Source: Antedon mediterranea (lineage: Eukaryota; Echinodermata; Crinoidea; Comatulida; Antedonidae). Taken from it: DNA of 64,000 nt. The notes below the pieces were generated by a model. It worked only from the letters and a program-made list of their open reading frames with translations, searched no databases and was not told the DNA's origin. The position numbers were made by a program, and so were the translations under genes. Where the stretch lies: the NCBI RefSeq assembly GCF_964355755.1, contig NC_092676.1:1036288-1100287 (forward strand). Direction: 5' to 3'. Every line of letters begins with the position of its first letter. The first letter of the stretch is position 1. This document shows positions 54,981 through 64,000 of the stretch, piece after piece.

Positions 54981-57404
54981 AAAAAACACATGGAACCTCG
55001 TATGGAGTGCAACCCACGACAAAACGTTTAAAGTATTAATTTCCCATCAGGTATGGAATGGCAATGTAGCAAAAACAAATGTAACCACATTGAATCTTAC
55101 CATTTTGTACAAAGGAAACTTTTGAAAAACATAGACATCTGCAGTGTTTGAATGTAGAATTAACAGTATAATCAAATTGTTACTCATTTCGATATTTCAG
55201 GTACCGTAAGGTAATACTTCAGCTACTATATTATAAAACTATTATTAAATAAATTGTTTTTCTTGATTTGAACTTCAACTGGAACATAATGTCAAACTAT
55301 TTGTTCAAAGTCATCAGTATGTCGTTAATCAAGTAGATCACTGTATTGTAGTCGTTATTTGTGAAATATCATGAAAATATTAAATATTACAAGAAAATAA
55401 ATTTAAAACACTGTTTTTTTTAATCTTTTATTCATCTATTCATCTTATCTAGTAATAGGTATAAAAAAAGAAAAATCCATTCAAGTAAAACCAACTACAG
55501 GCATTTATGTTCACAGATTAATTAACCAATAAGCTACTATCAAATGTACAAAACACTTTATCATCAGAACAATTGAACAATAAAAACTAATTTCATCTAA
55601 AATACTATACTAGTTAAATTAATGCTTAAACCTTAAACTTAATAGCAACAAATGAACATAATGCAGTATTGTTTATTGTAGGCATAAGCTATGCATATTA
55701 TTGTTCTGAGATAAAATTGGTAATAATAAACCATTCAATTAATATCTAATTGTTCAGCCATTATATTCTGACTGAATCCTTTGTATGCCTCATAAAGTAT
55801 GCTCCTACTCTATGCCGGTGAAACTCCAGTATATAGAGAAATATTTCTGTCTCGTACACAGACGAGACAACGATTTACAACGTATCAACTTCAAATTATA
55901 ACTAAAAAATGTATAGGTATTTCATAATAAACCATTAAATTAATATCTAATTGTTCAGCCATTATATTCTGACTGAATCCTTTGTATGCCTCGTAAGGTA
56001 TGCTCTTACTCTATGCCGGTGAAACTCCGGTATGTAGAGAAATTTTTCTGTCTCGTACACAGACGAGACAACGATTTACAACGTATCAACTTCAAATTAT
56101 AACTAAACAAGAATATTTCTTACAAAAAACGCTGCTCGCTTATTGTTATTGCTAAGGTCCTATTACAAACAAAAACTTCAATGGACTGTTTTGATAATAA
56201 TTCAATGATTATCTGACAGCGAATTATATCATGGGACTCATAAATACCAGAATGCTTTGGGATTTGTCATTAGACTCTTTTCTCAGCCGTTTTTGGATTC
56301 AACAGGTGGTACCAATAAATTATAGTGGAGTTTCCATTTTAACAAAAATGTCAAAGTGTAGTACTATAAAGCTGCTTGATTTCATCTAATGAATGAGTCA
56401 TCTCGTGTGACGTAGCGGGCTAGAGCAGCAGCGTGAAAATGTATAGGTATTTCATAATAAACCATTCAATTAATATCTAATTGTTCAGCCATTATATTCT
56501 GACTGAATCCTTTGTATGCCTCGTAAGGTATGCTCCTACTCTATGCCGGTGAAACTCCGGTATGTAGAGAAATATTTCTGTCTCGTACACAGACGAGACA
56601 ACGATTTACAACGTATCAACTTCAAACTATAACTAGAATTTATAGGTATTTCTGCCCTGTTTAACAACGAAACAAGGGCAACGTATTCCAACGTATCTAT
56701 AAGCAATAAAAACCAACTCGACTTCTGAATTTAGAATTCTATCATTCTCATCAATTTGTGCTGTCTTCACGACGGTACGAAAAGAAATGAAGGCGGTAAT
56801 ACATGGAAGTGGTCCCACGCTATAGCGGACTATCCCATTTATTAAGGAGGTGAACTACTGTAAGATTATTCTTTTCGTAATTGTTTTCGCACTTCGCTGA
56901 AAAGGGCTACTGTCGGGTTTATCCAGGTATGAAGGCACGTAATAGACTCTGAAATTATGCAATAAGTATTATAAAGACAGAAACTATTCACAGATTCTTT
57001 ATCTTTTTTGTCTAAAGTGACATAACAATGCAGTGTCAACAAATTTCAGAACATTCCAATGTTTACAAGTCAGAAATTCTTTTTTAACATACTGTACGTC
57101 TCTATTTTAAAATGTATACACTTTTATACCAAAAGCAGATCCAAGTGGATATCTGCACATGCTCATTCATCCCTTTGACCAAATGACAATTTTATTATTC
57201 AACTCATTCAAATATTTTCAAATGTTTAAAAGATGAAAGTTGTTTGGGTATGTTGCTTCGTCAATACCACAATAATAAAACTATACACAAAGATGTGCTA
57301 TAACTAACTTTAATAATAAGTCAAGTCAAACGAACAATATGGCGGTCTACGCACGTTGTTTCTCTCTCTTCCTTCAATTACATACGTCATACGTATGGGC
57401 GGCC
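54980..57404. other. Intergenic region between DPY19L3 and the LRR gene
   Basis: No ORF with family resemblance. It holds the three hairpin repeats and, at 57191-57196, TTTATT (AATAAA on the minus strand), 209 bases past the LRR stop and a plausible poly(A) signal for that gene. Confidence 0.5.
55720..56640. repeat. Three copies of a ~200-bp hairpin-bearing repeat
   Basis: Copies at about 55722-55907, 55907-56107 and 56437-56637. All contain AATATCTAATTGTTCAGCCA, TATTCTGACTGAATCCTTTG, CTCTATGCCGGTGAAACTCC and TGTCTCGTACACAGACGAGACA. The last word alone forms an 8-bp stem with a six-base loop, and CTCTATGCCGG with CCGGTATGTAGAG forms a second hairpin. Copies 2 and 3 are separated by about 330 bp of other sequence. 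Function unknown. Confidence 0.85.
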
Positions 57405-60400
57405 TTAAGGGCTCACAAAAGTAATGTGTAAAAATGATTCCATATATATTGTACTATTGTCTATGTCCATGACATTATCAATTGACAAGTTATAATCACT
57501 CAATTTGAAAAGATCATAGCAATATATTACATTTATCAACTTGGAAATTGAAACACCTGAAAGATCATTCCCCCTCAGGTCAAGCATGCCAGGTTTTAAT
57601 ACCACTTCATTTAATTCACAATCCTTCAATAAGTCTCTAATAATAGTACCTGAGAGATTACAATTAACCAAGGTAAGCCAATTAAGTTGTGGAGAAAATT
57701 TCAACAAACAAGCTAATTTGGCTACTCCAATTGAAGTCAAGTCAGTTCCAGTTAAATCTAAATGTTTCAATGTCAACCAACCATGTTCATGGCAAGCATC
57801 AGCAAGACTTTCTAGATTATAAACTGACAAGCTATAATCACTCCATTTGAAATACGTATTAAATACGTTTACCAACTTTGAAAGTGAAACACCATCTATA
57901 TCTGATAGATCATTTCCCTTTAGCTTAAGTATGCCACTTTTTAGTATCACTTTGTTTAATTCACACTCCTTCAGTAAGTCTTTTATAATAGTACCCGAGA
58001 GATTACAATTATCCAAGACAAGTTTACATAATTTTGGTGAGAATTGTAATAACCAAGCTAATTTGGATCCTTCAATTGCAGCTAAATTAAGACCACTTAA
58101 ATTTAAACTGTTCCATGTCAAATTTTGACTATGTTCATGGCAGGCATCTGCGAGACTTTCTAGATTACCAACTGACAAGCTATAATCACTCCATTTGAAA
58201 AGATCACTCCATTTGAAAAGATCACTCCATTTGAAAAGATCATCGCAACATATTAGATTTACCAACTTGGAAAGTGAAACACCATCTATATCTGAAAGAT
58301 TATTATCCTTTAGATTAAGCATGCCAGGTTTTAATACCACTTTGTTTACTTCACATTGCTTCAATAAGTCCCTTATAATTGTACCTGAGAGATTACAATT
58401 AACCCAGTCAAGCCAATCAAGTTGTGGAGAGAATTTCAACAAACAAGCTAAGTTGGATACTCCAATTGAAGCCAAGTCAGTTCCAGTTAAATCTAAATGT
58501 TTCCATGTCAACATACAACCATGTTCATGGCAAGCATCTGCGAGACTTTCTAGATTACTAACTGACAAGCTATAATCACTCCATTTGAAAAGAAAATCAT
58601 ATATTAGATTTATCAACTTCGAAAGTGAAAGGCCATCTATATCTGAAAGATCATTTCCCTCTAGTCTAAGCATGCCAGTTTTTAATATCACTTTGTTTAC
58701 TTCACATTCCTTCAATAAGTCTCTTATAATAGTACCTGAGAGATTACAATTAACCAAGTCAAGTTTACGTAATTCTGGTGAGAATTGTAATAACCAAGCT
58801 AATTTAGATACGTTACTTGCAGCTAAGTGAAGACCACTTAAATTTAAAGCTTTCCATGTCAACTTATGACTATGTTGATGGCAGACATCTGCGAGACTTT
58901 CTAGATTACTAACTGACAAGCTATAATCACTCCATTTGAATGGGTTGTAATTGTACATTAGATTTACCAACTTGGAAAGTGAAACACCCTCTATATCTGA
59001 AAGATCAATTCCCTCTAGCCTAAGCATGTCAGGTTTTAATACCACTTTGTTTACTTCACATTCCTTCAATAAGTCTCTTATAATAGTACCTGAGAGATTG
59101 CAATTAACCAAGTCAAGTTTACGTAATTCTGGTGAGAATTTCAACAAACAAGCTAATTTGGATACACCAATTGAAGCCAAGTCAGTTCCAGTTAAATTTA
59201 ATTGTTTCCATATCAACACACAACCATGTTCATGGCAGGCATCTGCAAGACTTTCTAGATTATCAACTGACAACCTATAATCACTCCATTTGAAATACGT
59301 ATGTAATACGTTTACTAACTTGGAAAGTGAAATACCATCTATATCTAAAAGATCATTTCCCTTTAGCATAAGCATTTTAGGTTTTAATGTCACTTTGTTT
59401 ACTACACATTCCTTCAATAAGTCTCTTATAATATTACCTGAGAGATTACAATTAACCAAGTCAAGTTTACGTAATTCTGGTGAGAATTGTAATAACCAAG
59501 CTAATTTAGATACGTTAATTGCAGCTAAGTGAAGACCACTTAAATTTAAACGGTTCCATGTCAACTTATGACTATGTTCATGGCAGGCATCTGCGAGACT
59601 TTCTAGATTATCAACTGACAAGCTATAATCACTCCATTTGAAAGGATAATCCCAATTTATTAGATTTATCAACTTGGAAAGTGAAACACCGGAAAGATCA
59701 TTCCCCCTAAGGTCAAGCATGTTAGGTTTTAATGTCACTTTGTTTACATCACATTCCTTCAATAAGTTTCTTATAATAGTACCAGAGAGATTACAATTAA
59801 CCAATTCAAGATTATGTAATTTTGGTGAGAATTGTAATAACCAAGCTAATTTGGATACTTTTATTTCAGCTAGATGAAGACCACATAAATCTAATGTGTA
59901 CCATCTCAACTTATGACAATTTCCGTGGCAGGCATCTGCGAGACTTTCTAGATTATTAACTGACAACCTATAATCACTCCATTTGAAATACGTATGTAAT
60001 ACGTTTACTAACTTGGAAAGTGAAACACCATCTATATCTGAAAGATCATTTCCCTTTAGCATAAGCATATCAGGTTTTAATACCACTTTGTTTACTTCAC
60101 ATTCCTTCAATAAGTCTCTTATAATAGTACCAGAGAGCCCACAATCAACCAAGTCAAGTTTTTGTAATTCTAGAGAGAATTGTAATAAACAAGCTAATTT
60201 GGATCCTTTAATTGCCGCTAAATGAAGATCACCTAAATCTAAACGTTTCCATGTCAACATACTACCATGTTCATGGCAGGCATCTGCAAGACTTTCTAGA
60301 TTATAAACTGACAAGCTATAATCGCTCCACCTGAAATCAGGAATCATTACATTTACCAGCTTGGAAAGTGAAACACCATCTATGTCTGATAGATCATTTC

Positions 60401-63400
60401 CCTCTAGCCTAAGCCAACGCATACCAGGTTGTATAACCACTTTGTTTACTTCACATTCCTTCAACATGCATCTTATAATAGTACCAGTGAGATTACAATT
60501 TATCAAGTCAAACTCATTTATTTGTGGGGAAAATTTTAACAAACAGGCTAATTTGGATCCTTCCATTGACCTCAAGTCATGTCCACTTAAATCTAATTGT
60601 GTCCATGTCAACGTAGTGCCATGTTTATGACATGAATCTATCAGACTTTTTAGATTATCAACTGACAAGCTATGATCACTCCATTTGAAAGAACTGAAAT
60701 CCATTAGATTTACCAACTTGGAAAGTGAAACACCATCTATATCTGATAGATCGTCATTTCTATTTAGCCTAAGCATGCCAGGTTTTAATACCACATTGTT
60801 TACTTCACATTCCTCCAACAAGTCTCTTATAATAGTACATGAGAGACTACAATTAACCAATTTAAGTTCTTGTAATTCTGGTGAGAATTGAAATAACCAA
60901 GCTAATTTGGATCCTTTAATTGCCGCTAAATGAAGATCACCTAAATCTAAACGTTTCCATGTCAACGTACTACCATGTTGATGGCAGGCATCTGCAAGAC
61001 TTTCTAGATTATAAACTGACAAGCTATAATCGCTCCACCTGAAATCAGGAATCATTACATTTACCAGCTTGGAAAGTGAAACACCATCTATGTCTGATAG
61101 ATCATTTCCCTCTAGCCTAAGCCAACGCATACCAGGTTGTATAACCACTTTGTTTACTTCACATTCCTTCAACATGCATCTTATAATAGTACCAGTGAGA
61201 TTACAATTTATCAAGTCAAACTCATTTATTTGTGGGGAAAATTTTAACAAACAGGCTAATTTGGATCCTTCCATTGACCTCAAGTCATGTCCACTTAAAT
61301 CTAATTGTGTCCATGTCAACGTAGTGCCATGTTTATGACATGAATCTATCAGACTTTTTAGATTATCAACTGACAAGCTATGATCACTCCATTTGAAAGA
61401 ACTGAAATCCATTAGATTTACCAACTTGGAAAGTGAAACACCATCTATATCTGAAAGATCCGCATTTCTATGTAGCCTAAGCATGCCAGGTTTTAATACC
61501 ACATAGTTTACTTCACATTCCTCCAACAAGTCTCTTATAATAGTACCTGAGTGACTACAATTAACCAAGTCAAGTTCTTGTAATTCTGGTGAGAAATGGA
61601 ATAACCAAGCTAATTTGGATCCTTTAATTGCTGCTAAATGAAGATCACCTAAATCTAAACGTTTCCATGTCAACATACTACCATGTTCATGGCAGGCATC
61701 TGCAAGAATTTCTAGATTATAAACTGACAAGCTATAATCACTCCACCTGAAATCGGGAATCATTACATTTACGAACTTGGAAAGTGAAACACCATCTATG
61801 TCTGATAGATCATTTCCCTTTAGCCTAAGCCTACGCATACCAGGTTGTATAACCACTTTGTTTACTTCACATTCCTTCAACATGTCTCTTATAATAGTAC
61901 CGGAGAGATTACAATTAACCAAGTCAAGTTGACGTAATTTTGATGAGAATTGTAATAACCAAGCTAATTTGGATCCTTTAATTAGAGCTAAATTAAGACC
62001 ACATAAATCTAAACGTTTCCATTTCAACGTACTACCATGTTGATGGCAGGCATCTGCAAGACTTTCTAGATTATCAACTGACAAGCTATAATCACTCCAT
62101 TTGAAATACGTAATCATTACATTTACCAACTTGGAAAGTGAAACACCATCTATACCTGATAGATCATTTCCCTTTAGCTTAAGTATGCCACTTTTTAGTA
62201 TCACTTTGTTTAATTCACACTCCTCCAATAAGTCTCTTATAATAGTACCTGAAAGATTACAATTAACCAAGTCAAGTTTATGTAATTTTGGTGAGAATTG
62301 TAATAACCAAGCTAATTTGGATCCTTTAATTGCAGCTAAATAAAGATCACTTAAAGTTAAAAGTTTCCATGTCAACTTACGACCATGTTCATGGCAGGCA
62401 TCTGCGAGACTTTCTAGATTATTAACCGACAAGCCATATTTATCCCAAATGAAAGGTTCATAACTATAATCAGGGGAATAGTAACAAATTAGATTAACAC
62501 ACTTGGAAAGTGAAACACCATCTATATCTGAAAGATCATTTCCCTTTAGCTTAAACATGTCACGTTTTAATATCACTTTGTTTACTTCACATTCTTTCAA
62601 TAAGTCTCTTATAATAGTACCCGAGAGATTACAATTAACCAAGTCAAGTTGACGTAATTCTGGTGAGAATTGAATTAACCAAGCTAATTTGGATCCTTTA
62701 ATTGCAGCTAAATAAAGACCACATAAATCTAAATGTTCCCATGTCAACTTACAACCATGTTCATGGCAGGCATCTGCGAGACTTTCTAGATTATTAACCG
62801 ACAAGCTATAATGACTCCATTTGAAATACTTATTTAATACGTTTACTAACTTGGAAAGTGAAACACCATCAATATCTGAAAGATTATTTTCCTTTAGTCT
62901 AAGCATGTTAGGATTTAATACCACTTTGTTTACTTCACATTCTTCCAATAATTCTCTTATAATAGTACCAGAGATATGACAATCAACCATGCTAAGCCAA
63001 CATACATCTGGTGACAATTGTAATAACCAAGCTAATTTGGATCCTTTAATTGCAGCTAAATTTAGACCATATAAATCTAATCTGTTCCATCTCAACTTAT
63101 GACCATGTTCATGGCAAGCATCTGCGAGACTTTCTAGATTATCAACTGAAAAATTATAATCACTCCATTTGAAAGAATAATCGTAATCCACTAGAGGTAC
63201 CAATTTGGAAAGTGAAACACCATCTATTGCTGAAAGATCATTTCCCTCTAGTCTAAGCCTTGTGTATTTCAATAGAACCTTGCCTTTCTTATTGAATAAT
63301 TTATTAAATACTGCACCAGATAATTGACAATCACTCAATATTATGCAATGAGTTATGTTCATCAAAATTCTTAGTGAACCTACAGAAATATTACTTAGAT

Positions 63401-64000
63401 CATTATGACTGAGATCAATCTGTCTAAATTCTAAGGAGATATCATTTACTTGATCAATAACATGATTCAATACATCAATACTACCAGGTTTGAACTTCAG
63501 ATACAGTGGTTTGGAAGAAAATTTCAACAAATGAATCAAAAATTTACGATTTGTTGACTTCATAACATTAATCCGCTTTAAACTGTATTTAAATTGAAAA
63601 TTAACCATTACAGCTGAAAGGGTATCAAACTCTTCTAACATTGAATGCAATTTAAACAACCGGTCACTAACATCATAAACAGACGAACGTACGATATCAC
63701 AATCACTTAATTCATGTCTCGGATTGTGATAATCTATCAGATTGTCACTCATTAGTCCATGTATAATTATATAGATATGAACTAACATAGAACAAAATGT
63801 TTCTGTTGGTTTAGTGTCTTTTGTTTTTATGATCTTTAATAATGTATCTACAACACTCATTGGATCTTCCTTAACCCTTTCAAAACAAATGTTCATAAGC
63901 TGTACCAAATGTTTGTTTTCAAATTGTTGTTTTGCTTTTTGATTATCCAAATCATCATAATCAAGAACATTCTTAAACATCTCACAAACAGCATCAGTTG
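57405..64000 (-). CDS. Giant leucine-rich-repeat protein, putative NLR-like receptor (5' end outside window)
   Basis: One open frame from the right edge to TAA at 57405-57407, more than 2190 residues. The first Met in the window (63980) is not a demonstrated start, since the frame stays open to the edge (residues TDAVCE precede it). About 200 mostly helical N-terminal residues (FENKHLVQLMNICFERVKED and onward) look like the region after a NACHT domain, but no nucleotide-binding motifs are visible. Then come irregular LRRs and 16 blocks of about 118 residues (354 bp). Each block contains LVNCNLSGTIIRDLLKECEV, LKGNDLSDIDGVSLSKLVN, FKWSDYSLSV and NLESLADACHEHG; each probably makes four ribonuclease-inhibitor-like LRRs. 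No signal peptide or membrane segment is seen, which suits a cytosolic sensor. There are no introns across 6.6 kb. The NLR assignment is inference from the layout; it could be another LRR protein. Confidence 0.75.
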   Translation of the reverse strand, partial: TDAVCEMFKNVLDYDDLDNQKAKQQFENKHLVQLMNICFERVKEDPMSVVDTLLKIIKTKDTKPTETFCSMLVHIYIIIHGLMSDNLIDYHNPRHELSDCDIVRSSVYDVSDRLFKLHSMLEEFDTLSAVMVNFQFKYSLKRINVMKSTNRKFLIHLLKFSSKPLYLKFKPGSIDVLNHVIDQVNDISLEFRQIDLSHNDLSNISVGSLRILMNITHCIILSDCQLSGAVFNKLFNKKGKVLLKYTRLRLEGNDLSAIDGVSLSKLVPLVDYDYSFKWSDYNFSVDNLESLADACHEHGHKLRWNRLDLYGLNLAAIKGSKLAWLLQLSPDVCWLSMVDCHISGTIIRELLEECEVNKVVLNPNMLRLKENNLSDIDGVSLSKLVNVLNKYFKWSHYSLSVNNLESLADACHEHGCKLTWEHLDLCGLYLAAIKGSKLAWLIQFSPELRQLDLVNCNLSGTIIRDLLKECEVNKVILKRDMFKLKGNDLSDIDGVSLSKCVNLICYYSPDYSYEPFIWDKYGLSVNNLESLADACHEHGRKLTWKLLTLSDLYLAAIKGSKLAWLLQFSPKLHKLDLVNCNLSGTIIRDLLEECELNKVILKSGILKLKGNDLSGIDGVSLSKLVNVMITYFKWSDYSLSVDNLESLADACHQHGSTLKWKRLDLCGLNLALIKGSKLAWLLQFSSKLRQLDLVNCNLSGTIIRDMLKECEVNKVVIQPGMRRLRLKGNDLSDIDGVSLSKFVNVMIPDFRWSDYSLSVYNLEILADACHEHGSMLTWKRLDLGDLHLAAIKGSKLAWLFHFSPELQELDLVNCSHSGTIIRDLLEECEVNYVVLKPGMLRLHRNADLSDIDGVSLSKLVNLMDFSSFKWSDHSLSVDNLKSLIDSCHKHGTTLTWTQLDLSGHDLRSMEGSKLACLLKFSPQINEFDLINCNLTGTIIRCMLKECEVNKVVIQPGMRWLRLEGNDLSDIDGVSLSKLVNVMIPDFRWSDYSLSVYNLESLADACHQHGSTLTWKRLDLGDLHLAAIKGSKLAWLFQFSPELQELKLVNCSLSCTIIRDLLEECEVNNVVLKPGMLRLNRNDDLSDIDGVSLSKLVNLMDFSSFKWSDHSLSVDNLKSLIDSCHKHGTTLTWTQLDLSGHDLRSMEGSKLACLLKFSPQINEFDLINCNLTGTIIRCMLKECEVNKVVIQPGMRWLRLEGNDLSDIDGVSLSKLVNVMIPDFRWSDYSLSVYNLESLADACHEHGSMLTWKRLDLGDLHLAAIKGSKLACLLQFSLELQKLDLVDCGLSGTIIRDLLKECEVNKVVLKPDMLMLKGNDLSDIDGVSLSKLVNVLHTYFKWSDYRLSVNNLESLADACHGNCHKLRWYTLDLCGLHLAEIKVSKLAWLLQFSPKLHNLELVNCNLSGTIIRNLLKECDVNKVTLKPNMLDLRGNDLSGVSLSKLINLINWDYPFKWSDYSLSVDNLESLADACHEHSHKLTWNRLNLSGLHLAAINVSKLAWLLQFSPELRKLDLVNCNLSGNIIRDLLKECVVNKVTLKPKMLMLKGNDLLDIDGISLSKLVNVLHTYFKWSDYRLSVDNLESLADACHEHGCVLIWKQLNLTGTDLASIGVSKLACLLKFSPELRKLDLVNCNLSGTIIRDLLKECEVNKVVLKPDMLRLEGIDLSDIEGVSLSKLVNLMYNYNPFKWSDYSLSVSNLESLADVCHQHSHKLTWKALNLSGLHLAASNVSKLAWLLQFSPELRKLDLVNCNLSGTIIRDLLKECEVNKVILKTGMLRLEGNDLSDIDGLSLSKLINLIYDFLFKWSDYSLSVSNLESLADACHEHGCMLTWKHLDLTGTDLASIGVSNLACLLKFSPQLDWLDWVNCNLSGTIIRDLLKQCEVNKVVLKPGMLNLKDNNLSDIDGVSLSKLVNLICCDDLFKWSDLFKWSDLFKWSDYSLSVGNLESLADACHEHSQNLTWNSLNLSGLNLAAIEGSKLAWLLQFSPKLCKLVLDNCNLSGTIIKDLLKECELNKVILKSGILKLKGNDLSDIDGVSLSKLVNVFNTYFKWSDYSLSVYNLESLADACHEHGWLTLKHLDLTGTDLTSIGVAKLACLLKFSPQLNWLTLVNCNLSGTIIRDLLKDCELNEVVLKPGMLDLRGNDLSGVSISKLINVIYCYDLFKLSDYNLSIDNVMDIDNSTIYMESFLHITFVSP
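60273..61453 (-). repeat. Recent 708-bp (two-block) duplication within the LRR array
   Basis: The sequence 60273-60745 appears identical to 60981-61453 by eye, an offset of exactly two 354-bp blocks. Flanking blocks show many differences. The unit order around it is A-B-A-B-A, where B has LKSLIDSCHKHGTTLTW in place of LESLADACHEHG. Confidence 0.88.

Noticed and set aside
57541-62343. A series of plus-strand open frames of 67-126 codons opposite the LRR gene
   Set aside because: They recur with the 354-bp period and are antisense shadows of the repeated minus-strand coding sequence; no start context or family match.

Overview
This is a window of AT-rich eukaryotic nuclear DNA with spliced genes, all three of which lie on the minus strand. 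Gene content (ARFGEF3, DPY19L3, and a giant leucine-rich-repeat ORF of the kind expanded in marine invertebrates), the many short inverted-repeat elements and the TAGGCCTA-type motifs suggest an invertebrate deuterostome. An echinoderm is my best guess; this is inference and no species is claimed.

Layout. (1) Positions 1-2144 are the 3' flank of the first gene and hold a LINE tail fragment and a CpG-containing 24-bp minisatellite. (2) Positions 2145-33117 hold a complete ARFGEF3 (BIG3) gene. I reconstructed 27 coding exons with GT-AG junctions and consistent phases; they sum to 6720 nt, a 2239-residue protein. (3) Positions 33118-35169 are an intergenic or UTR gap of about 2 kb. (4) Positions 35170-54439 hold a complete DPY19L3-type C-mannosyltransferase gene of 16 coding exons. 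It has two alternative, evidently duplicated first exons and encodes 768 or 730 residues. (5) Positions 54440-57404 are intergenic, with a GC-rich promoter-like stretch and three copies of a 200-bp hairpin-bearing repeat. (6) From 57405 to the right edge runs one uninterrupted ORF of more than 2190 residues, built of 16 homogenised LRR blocks of about 118 residues. It is the 3' part of a putative NLR-like or LRR receptor gene that continues beyond the window.

Mobile DNA is concentrated in introns. It comprises eight copies of a MITE of about 155 bp ending in CTCTGTCTACACT, a second MITE family ending in ATTGTCCCCC, tRNA-derived SINEs, several LINE 3' tails, a nearly full-length LINE at 46283-49529, and a 3.6-kb element with long terminal inverted repeats at 37288-40890.

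The main points of interest are places where repeats meet splice signals. An 18-bp minisatellite multiplies the 5' splice site of ARFGEF3 exon 17 in frame. A LINE landed at the 3' splice site of DPY19L3 exon 3 and duplicated about 85 bp including that site. The long-TIR transposon ends 10 bp from the 5' splice site of DPY19L3 exon 12. Other points are the duplicated DPY19L3 first exon, a miRNA-like hairpin in its first intron, and the freshly homogenised LRR array.
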